A stretch of 64,000 nucleotides of DNA from NCBI GenBank assembly GCA_036971615.1, contig JAYKKR010000015.1, positions 803,407 to 867,406 on the forward strand. Reading direction: 5' to 3'. This DNA is from Amyloporia xantha (lineage: Eukaryota > Basidiomycota > Agaricomycetes > Polyporales > Adustoporiaceae). Position numbers and translations under genes: made by a program. The notes beneath the pieces were generated by a model. That model made no database searches and was not told the DNA's origin. It saw only the letters and a program-made list of their open reading frames with translations. Below are positions 11,105-24,462 of this stretch, one piece after another; position 1 is the first letter of the stretch, and each line of letters begins with the position of its first letter.

Positions 11105-14098
11105 TTACTGTTGACCCGGGGGCAATCCCAGCCACGTATCAAGCTTTGCCCACAAGTGCTGCTTCTCTCTTATCCAAAGACCCTTGTGCATCTCGACACA
11201 GCTCTTGCAAAAGCCCATCCCCTTCCAATCCTCTTTCACGAGATAATCGAGGCCAGTCAAGGCATCAAACAGGCCGATCTCATAGATTTTCGTCGTCGCG
11301 AGCAATTTGCCCCAATTCTCCGTGATGGCATTCTTCGACCGCGCAATTTTGCAGCGCTCGAGCTGACGCTGTATCTCCGAGTTGTTCGCGATCTCACTGG
11401 GATGCATCCGCTGAAGGGCACATTCGAACATCTTTGGAGGGCGGCCGATGATCCGAGTCCATTCATGCTGGAGGTGCTCCCGCGCGAAGGACAGACGCAG
11501 GAATTGCTTCTGAGTGAGTCGTTCCACTCTTTCCTTGAACTTTGGATCGTCCATGTCGAACTCCTGGCTCAAGTACATGTCATCGTTCATTGTTCCCTGT
11601 ACGAGACCGTACATCTCCGTCCGGAGCAGCTCGTAGTATGCACGTTTGAGAGCACCCGGGACTCCACAGTGCTCTGCGAGAGCGATTGTTTCAACGGCGA
11701 AAGGTTTGGGGATGGTATCTAGCTGGGAGAGATCCGCAGGCCACATGTCCTGGAGAATATGTGAGCCGACCCTGTAAAGGGCAGTGAAAGAGAGCGCGTA
11801 TGCTGCGCGCAGGATGGACGCGAGACGTGGGAACTGTGGACGCTGTATGGCAAAGTCACTAGAAAAAGGTTAATTCCTTGAATGCGGCAACCAGGGTGAG
11901 TACTCACAACCCGTTCTCCAACGCTTCGAGTAGGTCCACGAAATCTTGCATCGACACGTGCGAGAGCTCGTACACAGGGCATCCGTCGTAGATTTCTCTC
12001 TCTGCAATGCGAGTGACCGCACTCTTGTCATCGTCGACCTTGCTGGTGGTGTGTGCGCTATCGGCAGAGAGGATGGCCTCGAGCAAAGGCGACTGCGTCA
12101 TGAGGCGCGACCCGTGGAGTTTGAACAGCGTGTTGTCGACTTGAAGTACGACGGATCCGTCGCCGAGCCAGAACTGGGGGTGGCGCGTGCGCGGGTCGGG
12201 CGTCGCTTTCGGTGTAGCTAGCACGGGCGGTGGCAGATCGAGAGGAGCCGGCGTCTCTAGTTGGGTCATCGCTTTGAGTTTCATTGGAATCTTGACGGTG
12301 GTGGATGAAGGCGTCTTTGGCGCTAGTGGTCCTGAAGCCGTCGCCGTCGATTTTCGCACCTGTGCCTCTGCCACCGAAGAAGTCTGGGCTGGTGGAGCGA
12401 CACATCTGGTTGGGCTTGGAGGAACGCCCTTGGCTTGACTCGGTGTCTGCTGAGTGGATACAATTTGTACGGACAGCTGGGAAGCTGCCTTGGGTGTCCC
12501 AAGAAGCGGTGAGCTGGGCACAGAATCGCTTGTTTTGATACGCTTTGCAGGTCGCTCCATCGACCGGTCAGATCGTGCTTGGGCTGGCTTATCGGCGTCT
12601 CCGCCTTTACTGTCCGACGAGGAGGAGGGAAGTGCTCGTTTGCGTGGGTCTAACGTCCGAAACAGCGGTGTGGAGCTAGAGAATCTGGCATTGCGCTGTA
12701 CAGGGGACTTGGGAACCGGTTGAGAAGGCGTGCGCAGCGAAGATGGTGCTGAGGACAGTGCGACGGACGAACGCTGTGGCGTGACGGGCTGGTCTGCCGC
12801 GCGGCTTCGAGGGGTGGACAGCTGGGTTTGTGCAGCGGACTCCGAAGTGGAGGACTCTCTTTGGTAGAAGGGCGGGAGACGAGCAGACTGCGAGGTGAGT
12901 GGCAACGGTGTCAGTCGAGATCCGGGTATGATCGGCGATGCATGCGGCGAACGATCGCTATTAGGCTTCGGAGGACTAGACGGAGCAGGCTGGGAGGGAG
13001 GCGCTGGCGGTCTCTGCACTTGGGTAGTGCGGACTGGGACCACAGGTGAAGCGGATGTCTGCTCCGATGCGGTTGGCCTGTCTATCTTCTTCGGAACTGT
13101 CCGCTTGACGAATGGCGCAGTGCCGTTCGCGGTTACTCCGCGAGGAGTGATAGGAGGACCAATCTTGTTTTTGGCAGGCGACTCGTCGAAGATGGGTTTG
13201 CGCGCTGTCTTGGGAGGTGTGGGAGAGTTGGTAGATTTGTCCGGTTTGTCTGGCGAGCCGCCAGACGGTACATTGTTAACCTTTGATGTAGGAAGAGCGC
13301 CTTTGGGAGCTGTCGGTCTCGCGGATGTGAATGCACTAGGTGGTGTTGAGTGCTCGCTGGAATCTGTCGATTCGCGAAGTCCTTGTCCGGACAAAGAGTT
13401 GAGCGAAAATTTGACGGATGCATCCCGCGTACCTCCCTCTACTCTTTTGTCAGTGACGCTCTCCGTGGTCGCCGTCGCCGTCGTCCCATCCTGCGGTTCA
13501 CCTTGCTCTGCATTCGCAGCTGGATTGGACCCTGTCACCTCCCTAACGATGACGTCTACTTTTAGATCCTTATAACTCCCTAAATGTGCCAATTTTGCCT
13601 CCACCCATCGGTTTCGGCGACTCTGAATCGACTGGAAGTTGCACCAGTTGAGACCAGAAAGCGAGTAGTTGAGAAACCGAGCGGGAAGGAACGGGTGTGC
13701 CATGTCGGGTGAATAGTCATTGTGCCGCCATTTTATCCAACCAGTACTACTCCTGAACTGTATAGACTCGGAGTCAGGTTTCGTGTTGATCCAGATGTCT
13801 CCAACAAGGCCTATGCCCGGAGGCGCAGGTCTGTTGCTGGTGTAATAGACACATCTGATGGCCTTTGTTTTCTTGCTGAAGCGATATCGAAGGACTTCGG
13901 GAATACAGTCGTCTTCGCCGATCTCTCTTAAGGCGACATTTTTAAAAGTGACCTCAAACTCTTTAAAGCGTCGGCTGACAATGTCGATCATGTTGATCTC
14001 TTCTCGGCCTAGAGAATGCATTTCGGTTACATGGGTCCATATTACGATAGGCGTGGACACTCACTCAACTGCGACAGTCGGCTCCTGGAGATCACCAT
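11105..14098 (-). CDS. BTB/POZ domain protein with long disordered region
   Basis: Three exons. Exon 1 begins at 14098 (MVISRSRLSQLS). A short intron ends just before REEINMIDIVSRRF. A long exon then runs to 11908, and intron 11859-11907 leads into the last exon, which stops at 11105. A conserved N-terminal region (FKEFEVTFKNVALREIGEDD, SGLNWCNFQSIQSRRNRWVE) is followed by about 450 residues of Ser/Pro/Thr-rich sequence with KRTVPKK and RPAKRIKT basic clusters. The BTB domain comes next (HPQFWLGDGSVVLQVDNTLFKLH ... LLEAILSAD). The C-terminal half is the type often found after BTB in agaricomycetes and ends in a Cys pair (GMGFCKSCVEMH). BTB domains mediate dimerisation or Cullin-3 binding; the nuclear role is inferred from the basic clusters. 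Confidence 0.8.
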
Positions 14099-14589
14099 GA
14101 CTGAGAACAATGAGGGAGAAAATTGCCGTGGATAGGGGCTAGTGGTGAGAGCCTGAAGGGGAATGGGGAGGATGAGACCCGCCAATGAGTAGACTTAAAG
14201 AGTGGCACCGGAATAATGGATGAACATTTATGGGAGAGGGAAGTCGACAAAGGATGCCCGGAACAGTTGGCAAACCCTATGGGCTCGCGGCATTTCCGAG
14301 TCATAAAGCACTGGCAGATACATCCGCACATCCGCGCTGCCAGTGCAGGCTTTGCGCAAGTGGCAGGTGCCGTGGGCCGGCAATCCTGCTTCCGCGTGTT
14401 TCATGTAAAGTGCTGAAGTGAAAATCGTGCGTCGTGAGTCTTTCAGTGTAACCTTTCCTTTGTCTTGCTCCTCGGCCGCAGCCTGCCTGGAGCCTTCGTT
14501 CCGAATTGTACACCTAACCTAATTCCAAGGTTTCAGTCACGTGGTGTTAGGGCAGCACATCATGTGACTTCAGGCGCGTGAAGAGGGCG
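14099..14589. other. Divergent intergenic region
   Basis: About 490 bases between the starts of the BTB gene (minus) and the coiled-coil gene (plus), presumably holding both promoters. A CACGTG E-box-like hexamer is present near 14538. No other feature is recognised. Confidence 0.4.
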
Positions 14590-17500
14590 ATGGCGTTGTT
14601 GTCAGTTGTTTGTCCCCAGTGTGGACTCTTTCTGGTCCACGCCGTCGCAGGCTTCGTCGTCGCCGTCGCTTTCGTCGCCCCCACACCCATTGAGCAGCTA
14701 CCAGTCATGCAGGCCGTAGACGGCCCTGCTCTGGAGCTGTCCGACATTATGCACACCATGTCTCCGTCCCCCGCACCCCAGATACCTCTTCCGTCCGAGA
14801 CGATGGACTTGCCGACTGTGCATCTGCATTCTGAACATAATGACTTCGTCGCTGTACCACACGGTATCTCTCCTGCGGTGGCCCCAGATGCAGATCTGAA
14901 CCTCTCATCTCCAGAACCCCTCGATCATTCAGAGCTTGAGACTATGCGCTTCCGTGTTCATGAGCTCGGTCTCGCGGATACGCATTCTAGTCATCCCGCA
15001 GGCAGTGCAGTGGAGAAGGAACTGGCAGAAATGGTGCGTCTATCTTGTTTTGTGCTTGGGATCCTATTGATTCACTCACTGGTTGCAGGTTCTCCGGCTG
15101 ACGTCTCGCACGGTCTTACAGCCTTTGCCATCACAGCTCGCCTCACAAGCAGAGACAATCGCGGAGCTCACCGTCCAGCGCAATCTTCTCCTCCATGAGA
15201 AAGAAGAACAGTGCGCCCGCTGGGAGGTCGAGCGCCAAGGGTGGGACAGGAGCGCGGAGGCCCTCATCGGCAAACGGCGCGCCGCGAACGATGCCGCAGA
15301 GAAAGACTACGTGAGTGGACGATGCATCCATTGATGGCTTGCAGGTCTGTGTACCACACGTTTGACTGTACCGCTCTGCGATCTCTTGTGCCATTCCCAT
15401 CTTGACTTTCATGGCTCTCGTGTGCATGATTTGCTTGTTTGACTACCAGTCCCAGGCCACCGTGACACACTATATCTGACACTTGAGCATTCGTAGGAAT
15501 CCGAGCGCACTATTGCCCGTTTAAGAGACGATAATTCAGCGCTCCGACATAAGGTGCGTACCACTACCTAGCATTGCGTACTTATGAAATTCGTATTCAT
15601 GTTCGTATCCCATTCCCTATGTATCTCCGTCGTCGTGATATAATCTCCTGATTTTGTCTCTACGCGGTCTAAAACTTGCAACGTATTTGTATTTTCCCGA
15701 ATGTTCGTCTTCGAAGCTTTCGGATACAATCACTCGTATGTCCACTCTGGAATCAGAGCTTGCACGACTTCGCCCACTACTCCTAATGCAACCGGCCATT
15801 CTTCAAGATCCTACCTTTCTCCAGCATCCGGCGTTTATCCATTTCAACCTTCCAGATGATCGAGCGGCCGTTAAAAAGAAGCGGAAAGGCAAGAAAGAAA
15901 AAGAAAGGGAGAAGGAGAAGATCCGTCTGAAGAAGGAAAAGGAGAAAGAGAAGGATGCCACCTTGTTGGTGCAGCCAGATCCAGAAGGAGAGGGTGATGC
16001 GGAAGGTGACATGGACCTGGAAATGGAAGCGGACGCTCCTCCTGCAGCTACAGAAATCGCGTCCGAGGTGGCCGACTCGAGCCTCCTTTCTGCCCCGGAT
16101 ATTCACGTGATTCAGTCTCCTTCGCAAACTCAGCCCCATCCATTGACCGATGTCGAAGGTGATGATCCTGGTCCCTCATCGAATATCCCGGTGCCCCAGC
16201 GCAATCCCAAGCAATCTACCTCGAAAGTCGAAGACAAGCCGGCGAAGAAGGGTAAAGATAAGAAGGGGCGCGGAAAGCCAATAGACCAGCGCACTCCGCT
16301 ACTCTCTGATGCACGTGCGGAGTGTTTACTGGTTGCGGCCAGAAAAATGGGGCGAGTTCGGGCGGGAATAGTTGCGGATCTCGTGAAGGAGCGTGAACGT
16401 GCAGAGCAGGAACGAGGGAAAGAGGTGGAGAGGCTTGCTACTGAGATTGCGCGGAAGGCCGAGCACGACGCATCGCAGGCGCATGAGAGGATGCGTAATG
16501 CTCAGCAATTTGAAGGCGAATGGCAGTACGTTTGGGAGAGTGTCCCAGGTCCGTCAAATTTTGCACACTATCCAGGAGCTGAGCGGATGACACCACCCTT
16601 AGTCGTGTCCGCTGCTCCTGCAGGTCCCGCTACACGCCCAAACGGCCGACCAGCATCGGGTTCTTCTATGCCTACTCGTCCCTCGCACTTCCATCCGTCC
16701 ATGCAAGCGCCGTCCACACCGCGTCAATTAGCTCCGCCTCCGGCCCATTCTCGGTTAGTTCAAGGTACCATGACGCCTTATGCTCTGCCCCATCCCGGCT
16801 TGGTCTATATGCACTCACCTATCCCGGTCGCTACTACTAGTGGTGCCCATGTCATCCAAGGACAAGCGCCAGCTGGTCCTATGGTCCTTCCCGTGGCATC
16901 GACATGGCCGGTTCCTAGCACGCCAACAGGCACGAAGCAAAGTCACATAACGTCTCAAGGGCGGACGCCATTACGGAACGGGGAGGTAGAGGGCACACCA
17001 ACTACACCCCTTGACTCTTTGCTTAGCGCTGCTAGGACATTGATGATAGACGAAGACTACGACGGAGACGAGGCTGTCGTTGAGTCTCAGCGACCTGGCG
17101 ATAGCCCGCGGAGGCGAAGTGCGAGTGCCGCGGCCTTGGACAGTCCAGTGCCGAAAAAGCGGAAAATCAGCAGTGGGAGTTCGATGCTTACCGAATCCAG
17201 CATTTCATCTGGACCGAGTGCACGAACACGCAGGCAGACGAAGGCCATTGCGCAGCAGCAGCAGTCAGACAAGGGGAAGGGGAAGCAGAAAGGGAAGCAG
17301 AAGGCAACAGATCAGGAAGGCAAGGGTACGACCCGGACCCATCTTCCTGCACCTCTTGGCTTGACTCGCGTTCGGAGTGCGCTGGACGTATTGGCGGATC
17401 AGGCTGCACAGGAGCAGGAGAGACGGCCATCGTCTGGACCTGGCAGTAGACGGGAGAGCGTTGAGCCAGAGAAGAGACAGTCACTGACACTTTCACGGTC

Positions 17501-18235
17501 AGTCCCGACACTGTCGCGTGAAACTGCTGGTGCGGACTGGGGTGGCTCGGTTTCGACCTCTTTAGAGAGATGTCCAGGAACCCCAACGGATCCCCTCTCA
17601 CCTTCTTCACCTCGATCAGCTCCTACTGTGAGTTAACACTTGTTCACCTCCGTATTATCTGTGCCTCAACTACCACGCAGGATTCCCTAGGCCAGCGACG
17701 ACCGCCATCGGCGCCACCTGCGCCGCATTCGCGTCTGTCGAATGACATTTTCAGTCCGCCATCGCTCCCTCAACAAAGGCCACAACCGGCAATTGGACGT
17801 TCTTCAGATGATGAGTCTCATCCCATACCGCAGAGTGATTTCCATTTCCAACCTTCGACACCGCCATCACGTACGACAGTTCCACGTGCAGCGACCGAGG
17901 AGCCCAGCCCAAGGGGTGGTATGTGGAAACAAAGAGGTGCAGAAACAACGACGAACTCATCGACCGTCCGACTCAGTCAACCAAATTTCTCAAGGCAGCA
18001 ATCATTACAAGCTGTCACATATACCCCGCCTTCAATACTCGGATGGTCGTCACGGACCAGAGAGATTGAGGTTATCCCGGTCGGCATATCAGCGAGCACA
18101 ACTCCAATGGAGGTTGATGTACCCAGTCCACCGCGGGCATCGTCACCTGATACCTCGCGAGACGGTGTCCTTAACGCTGATTATTTCGATGCAGCTCCAA
18201 ACAATAATCGCCGAAACGGCACAAACTCCGATTGA
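14590..18235 (+). CDS. Coiled-coil, low-complexity protein of unknown function
   Basis: Five exons (14590-15033, 15089-15310, 15497-15553, 15717-17627, 17681-18235), all in phase 0, giving about 1060 residues. Exons 2-4 encode a coiled coil (QAETIAELTVQRNLLLHEKE; ERTIARLRDDNSALRHK; MSTLESELARLRPLL). A lysine/glutamate block follows (KKKRKGKKEKEREKEK...), then an acidic patch, a second helical stretch near ARAECLLVAARKMGRVRAG, and a long Pro/Ser-rich tail with NLS-like KKRKI. The true ATG may be 14590 or 14708, because the first 39 residues are hydrophobic and could be leader sequence. I recognise no catalytic domain. The composition suggests a nuclear scaffold or transcription-related protein, which is inference only. 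Confidence 0.65.
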
Positions 18236-19032
18236 GCTGGTTCCGCTATGGCCAGTAATATCTAGGTAAGATTCATCAAAGATGGAGGTTTCACGATTGT
18301 AACCCTATTCTCCTTCCATTCACTAGTATATACCGACTTGATTATGCACTACGTCGGTGCAACATGCATCAATGGACTGATAAGCCCAGTTATTTTTCGT
18401 CAGCTTTTGCTGCATATCGCTCCTTCGTCGATCGACATCTGGGAATCTACTGTTAACACCCTGCTAGCAGGATGCGCAAGTCCACCAACCACATTCATTT
18501 TCGATCATCTGTAGAATATTATATAGTTGAAAGCTCGCGCTGATAATTTAGTGTAGCATTCTCATGTAGGTCCATACGATTGCTGTGATCTCTGTTTTAT
18601 TTTGTATACGGTGTGCAATGGTATTATTTTCTCGTCGGGTCTACGTGAGGGAAGAATCACAAATTATATCCAACATCCCTTTCTCATTCGAAGACAATAC
18701 CATCACATAGGCATAGTTAGCCATGCCATCAAATACCGAAGACGGGTCTGGCAAAACCTAGGGAGAGTAGAGCACGATTTACAGCGGATCAAGTAGAAGA
18801 ACCAAAATGATGGTGTCAACAAGTCTGCTCAGACAGTAGGTGTATTTATCCTCAACAGTCCGTCGTGGGTGGAACACGACTTCCGACACAAGCCCTCTCC
18901 GGCCTCCATAGATCCGCACGATATACTTATTGATGATACACGTTTAGCTTCTCGTTGAATACGCGATCCCTGCATCTATGAATGGCTTGCGTGTCTCAGA
19001 TGCGAATCGGGGACATACCACTGTCGAATGCA
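18236..19032. other. Intergenic between convergent genes, nothing seen
   Basis: About 800 AT-rich bases between two convergent stop codons. No ORF, repeat or structured RNA is recognised. Confidence 0.5.
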
Positions 19033-20732
19033 TCATACGGTCTCCATACCTCTAGGCATGCGCGCGCCAGCCGGAGGCGGATTTTTTGCACGGAACTCGC
19101 GCGCCATGTCAGCCATGCAGACCCACTGTACGTCCTCATGGGTGTTGACCCACTCGATGAAACGTTCCTGCGGGTTGTGGTCGTCGGTCAGGATAGGAAT
19201 CGATATTCGTGGCTTGGTCACTCACGAGCATGAGGAGTACATGTGGGCGGCTGGGGAATGGGGATCGACAACGGGTGGCCATGTTAGTATTACAGGGCCC
19301 GACAACGATTTATTGGGTTGCTTACCCGCTGACGTCGGGATGTATGGTGATGGGGAAGATGAAGTCCTCCTCTTCTCTAAGGGATAGTGGAGAGCCGGCC
19401 TGTTATTCGATATACACGCACATATAATGTTTGAAACGTGCCTGTACAAGTATGTAAACGTGTCCTTCCAGAGCTGCTCGACGTCGCGTGCGTTGACCTA
19501 AAATAATGGAATCAGTACAAGCCTGCTGACCCTCCTAGCTGAGGATCTATCTTACCCAGCCATGCGAGTTCGGACTCGACTTGATGAACCTGTCCGGGCG
19601 TTATTGTCACCTAATCACATATCGCAAGGCTAAAAATCAACACTCACATCATGGGTGGAAGGTCGTCAAGATACCTGGATGCAGGATCGACATCACTCAG
19701 CGTTGAGCGGACCCACAGAAAGCGGAGTGCGGAAATGCACCTACCAGTTTCCTGGAAGTTCGACGAGCCCGGTCGGCTTCCCTCGCTGGAGAGGTTTCAT
19801 CCAAGTGTGCGCTTGCGCGCTGTAGTCGATCTTGGTCCAAGTATCCTGGTCGCGCAGGTAGAACGCTTGCGAGCTACCGTCGCGCGTCAGCTTTCGCCTA
19901 CGGACCAGCACAGAGCAAACGGCTAGTAACAGCGTTGTGATACTTACTCATGTGACATATTGGAGTGATCTACCATGGAGACACGTTAGGAAAACGACAT
20001 GAGTCAGAATAAGGCACATGAGTCTTACCGTACTCGATACCCTTGTCCAGCAACAAGTTCGTACCATCGCTGCTGGTCTCCCACCAGGGCGCGACACTGC
20101 CCTTTGGCGGGATCCCATTGTTGAACTTCGTGAGAAGGTCATATGTATAGTCCAAAATATCCTTTTGTTGCTCAAAGCTCATTGCGATAGGATTCTGGAA
20201 GAGTGCAGGTTGTACCATGAGTCGCTAGCTCCTGGTAGAATATCTTGATCAACTCGCCTCGTGCGAATAGCCGTGTAAACCTCTGCCGAGAGGGTGAATG
20301 TGTAAGACTATCTATAACTCAAATCATTGTGCATACATTTCGTGTCCGGCATCTCTGACAGCTGCCATCTGCTCGGGGAACGTCTCCAGGCTATGCCCTG
20401 AGTCGGGAATCTATTTATAAATAGGGTCATGGATAGGCATCTGACATACCTGGGATAAACCACGTCGTTTTCATGTTGTATTTTTTGAACATCTTGAGCA
20501 AGCGAGGGACACCAACCTCGCCTGCGTACATGCCCTGCGCAAGTCAGTCGGCGGATGCGGATCTAACATAGAAACTCACTCGAGAGATATCGAGAGGAGA
20601 GTCCTCCCCACCGTATGAGCCAAGCCTAGTTACCTGTGTCAGGAAAGAGACCATACAGAGCGGATAAGGCGGCTACCATCCGGCAACAGCATCCACATCC
20701 ACACCAAATCCGATGAGGATCCTACGAGGCAT
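19033..20732 (-). CDS. Polysaccharide deacetylase (NodB fold), allantoinase/PuuE-like group
   Basis: About a dozen small exons on the minus strand. It starts at 20732 ([19 protein letters not shown]) and stops at 19033 (MPRGMETV). The metal-site Asp pair is in FGVDVDAV and the His pair in GLHGYSHE. The body continues through [69 protein letters not shown] and [13 protein letters not shown]. The order matches fungal NodB-type deacetylases related to PuuE. These remove acetyl groups from chitin-like polymers or hydrolyse allantoin-type substrates. No signal peptide is seen at the chosen start, so a cytosolic role is plausible. The intron after GLHGYSHE has a GC donor (GAG|GCGAGT) instead of GT. 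Exon edges are by eye but all conserved blocks join in frame. Confidence 0.8.
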
Positions 20733-21637
20733 TATAGAATTACAGGGGTTAAGCTGAGAGTGAGTAGATACAAAATGCCACGAAGGATGTAGGTTCAACC
20801 TGAGCAAAGCGACTCTTATCAAACGGTATACAGCTAGATATCAAGACTGGGTGAACGTATTATTCTGAATACAGTTGCCGGGCCGGGGTGAGGAGCAATT
20901 CAAAGGGCCTAGAAGAGATGGAGTAGTGCAGCACAAGCATCGCGACTTCCGACGGAGGGCCTTTAGACATTCGTGAAACTCTGACATGACTCTGTCATGA
21001 TACGAAGTCTGCGTGATCTGCTCCATTGGCAGTGGTGATCACACTCCGTATTGCAGTAAATGAGAAGTTGAAGGTGACACGGCGGACGTCCGTGCACGAA
21101 GACAATCCAAGATGACCAGTGATGCTGGGAGAAATGTTAAGGACGATAGTTGTGAAAGTCGGCTGTGCGATAAGGAGAACAACCTAGGGCATATTTGGGA
21201 GAGGAGGAAGAGAGAATGAAACATCCGGGGCCTCTCACGCGTGGCACGTGATCGTTCCCCTTGTCGCGACTCCCTCAGGAATAAGTATTGTCCAGGAGGC
21301 TCAGGCTATGGCCGCTGCTACCACGGTGCCCCTCCATCCAGACCACCTCCTCAGCTACATTCTCCTTATCATCGCAGCAGGAAAACAATTTCAGACTCCA
21401 TATGCCGGATGTGACCGTCGGGTCGTCTAATACCGGTCTTTGCATTATCTGCTGTGGACAAGCGTGAGGCCATGATAAGGCCTAGGAACATCATATGGGC
21501 AGGCGCTCTGCTCCAGCTTTTTGACATTGCAACAAATCAGCCGCCCTTGGCTCGTCCACTTCCTGATGTATATTAGCGACCGCCTCGTCCGCGTCTCTGA
21601 CTGAGCCTTCTCTCCCTCATACACGCCGTCTCTTCAT
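20733..21637. other. Divergent intergenic region
   Basis: About 900 bases between the starts of the deacetylase (minus) and the permease (plus). Promoters of both genes are expected here. A CACGTG hexamer lies at about 21245. No ORF or repeat is convincing. Confidence 0.45.
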
Positions 21638-24165
21638 ATGTCTGACTCAAAGAGCGAGAAGCAGGTCATCGCGACGTCTACTGCCGTTCCCGTGGACCAC
21701 AGCGACCACCACCACCATCCCGACCTCTCTGAGCTGCGCCATGCCGACGATGAGCTCCTCGCGAAACTGGGCTACAAGTCCGAGTTCAAGCGCGAATTTT
21801 CAGTGAGCACTCCTCCTATCTGCAGTGTTCCTAGCATTCTAATGCCGCTCGCAGCTCATCGAGACCATTGCCTTTGCGTTCTCGATCATGGGTGTGATAG
21901 CGTCCGTGTCTTCGACATTCTCGTTCCCTCTTGTGTCAGGTATGTGTGGCTTATTATCACCAATCTGCAAATCGGTAGGGCCCCGTAAACTTTCGCAAAA
22001 TTTGCACGTGAGAGCAATCCGGGAAGGTTTGGGCGAGAGCAGATTTGCCCAGAAATCTGGCCAGGGTATGACATGTGGGGAATTCGCTATTTGGGGCAAG
22101 ACCAAAACGAGCCGTTGCCTCTACGTCTGTGGCCCGCCTCCATAGTCACACTGAACGTGTGTGGCATCCAGTCGAGAGCTCTGCCGGATTTCCACTTACG
22201 GATTCTCGAACATTAGAGCTTTCTCAGAGTGCTTGCAAGGCTAGTACGTCGATCGCCTTATTTTTAAATGTGGCAATCGGACGACACTACAGCCTTCCCT
22301 GGAGCATTGCATGCCCTTTTTCGGGGTTCTGAGCAGCGGCCCATTGATTTGCAGATTGCTATAAACTTTGCGTCATATATCTAACTCTCCAAACCAGGGG
22401 GTCACGTCGGTATGGTATTTGGATGGCTCATCCCATGCTTCTTCGTCATGACTGTCGCCGCGTCGATGGCCGAGCTGGCGTCTGCAATGCCGTAAGTTTC
22501 CGAAGCGTTCTCTGTACCCAGGGAGCGGAAGCTCAACCAATTGAGTCCAGGACGAGCGCAGGCCTATACTACTTTTCCGCTAAATTGGCTCCTCCGCAGT
22601 ACTCTGCCCTTGCGAGCTGGATTACCGGATGGGCGAACATCACGGGGCAGGTGACCCTTGTCTGCTCCATTGATTTCACCTGGTACGCCTCGTCGTGTTC
22701 GGAATTCCGTATATTCCCGCGCGCTGAACGCGTCCCCTTATCTGCCAGCGCCCAAATGATCACGAGCGCGATCGCAGTGGGCTCGGACGGGGCGGTGAGC
22801 CTGGGGTCGGGCCCGACGTACGGGATCCTGCTCGCGATCCTGTTCGCCCACGGCATAGTGTGCTCCGCGGCGACGAGCATCCTCGCGCGGCTGAACCTGT
22901 TCTACGTGGTCGTCAATGGCGAGTGGTATGTCCTCTGCCGCGCGAGATGTTGATCCTAGCGGAATCCGTGTGCAGTGGGAACGTCGATCGCGGCGATCAT
23001 CGCGCTGCTGGTGTGCTCGGGGGACAACAAGGTGTCCACGAAGGACGCATTCACGCTGTATGAGAACAACACCGGGTGGGCAAACAGTACGTGTGCGCGC
23101 AATGGTGGCGCTGCGGGGTGCTGATGTTGTCTAGGTGGCTGGGCGTTTCTGCTTGCATTCACCGCCCCGATGTGGACTCTGACCGGCTGTAAGTGTTCAC
23201 TGGTAGCTACTGCGCTGCGCTCTCAGCCCCCGTTCACAGATGACTCCGCCGCGCACATCTCCGAAGAGACCGCTGGCGCTGCACGAGCAGCGCCCATCGC
23301 TATCCTGGTCGCGGTGGGCGCGACGACATCGCTCGGCTGGCTGCTGTATATCGCCGCGTCGTTCGCCACGACGTCCGTGTCAGGCCTGCTCTCGACGACG
23401 CTGCCGCTACCGATGGCGCAGCTGTTCCTCGACGTGCTCGGGAAGCACGGCATGCTCGCGATCTGGAGCTTCATCATCGTCGTGCAGTTCGTGACGGGCG
23501 CGGCGCAGGGCGTGGACGCGTCGCGCGTGGTGTTCGCGTTCGCGCGGGACAATGCGCTGCCGGGCTCGCGCTGGTGGAAGCGCATGAACGCGCGCACGCA
23601 GACGCCGGTGAATGCGGTGTGGCTCGTTATGGTCCTCGCGGGGATATGTGGTCTGCTTGGGTTCTCGGCTACGGCGCTTTCGTCACTCGCAGGGTAGGGT
23701 TTTCTTTGTTGTCCTACTTTCGATCGTCGGCTCAGACTGTGATACTTTAGGGCCGCCGTGATTGGACTGTACACGTCGTATGTCACGCCTATCTTCCTGC
23801 GCATCACGTCGGGGAGGAACAAGCTGGTCAGAGGGCCCTTCTCGCTCGGCAGGTGGTACATGCCGATGGGCATCATCGCGTGCTCGTGGGTCGCATTCAT
23901 CGTCGTGCTGCTGCTGTTCCCCTCATACCAGGCCCCTACTGCGGATACGATGAGTGCGTTCCCATTTAATTTCGCCTCGGCTATCTGGTTCAGAGCTAAA
24001 GCGCTATCATTTGCGGCAGACTATGCTGTCGTGATCATCATGGCTGTGTTTATATTTGCGTCTGCGTCCTGGATCATCTCGGCGCGCAAGTGGTTTATTG
24101 GTCCGATCACGAATGTGGAAGACAGTAAGACAACGACGTTCGAGGAGAAGCAACAGGAATCGTGA
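21638..24165 (+). CDS. APC-superfamily permease, GABA/choline (ACT) type
   Basis: Starts MSDSKSEKQVIATST with a histidine-rich cytosolic N-terminus, then the family entry motif LGYKSEFKREFSLIETIAFA. About 12 hydrophobic segments follow: FSIMGVIASVSSTFSFPLVS, GHVGMVFGWLIPCFFV, MAELASAMP/TSAGLYYF, TGWANITGQVTLVCSIDFT, GWAFLLAFTAPMWTLTGYDS, AHISEETAGAARAAP, and so on to the end at 24165. Known exons begin 21638-21802, 21855-21939 and 22398 onward, and each join restores the frame. The order is that of yeast Uga4/Hnm1-like carriers, which import GABA, choline or polyamines at the plasma membrane or vacuole. The substrate is not deducible. The intron 21940-22397 is 458 nt, unlike its neighbours of about 50-60 nt, because a MITE-like insert lies inside it. 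Confidence 0.87.
21961..22358. mobile_element. MITE-like insertion with terminal inverted repeats, in an intron
   Basis: The left end CAATCTGCAAATC (21961-21973) is the exact reverse complement of GATTTGCAGATTG (22346-22358). After a 4-base mismatch, GGGCC pairs on both sides. This gives TIRs of about 22 bp bounding 398 bp. No transposase frame lies inside. Removing it leaves a 60-nt intron with normal donor and acceptor, the size of the others in this gene. No clear target duplication was seen, so the superfamily is not assigned. Confidence 0.75.
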
Positions 24166-24462
24166 GATCGTGGTGGTGTGGTGTATATGTGCTGTTGTCT
24201 TTTAGAGCTATCTAATGATTTCAACATTCATGAACGTGAGCACGACCTCTCGCTGTCCAGCTACGATTGGGAGCGTGTAGATACGCAAGCCACCATGTCT
24301 AAATCTGTGGATATGATGATGAGTGTCTATCGTAATAGCAGGAAGGCCAATATGAAACATGTTGTCTGCTGTGGGAATGCCATTGATTATAGCCAGACGC
24401 CAGCGTGTACTTGAGCAATCCTGCCTGAGCGTTGCCACGGTCCATCTTCACACTTGCGCATT

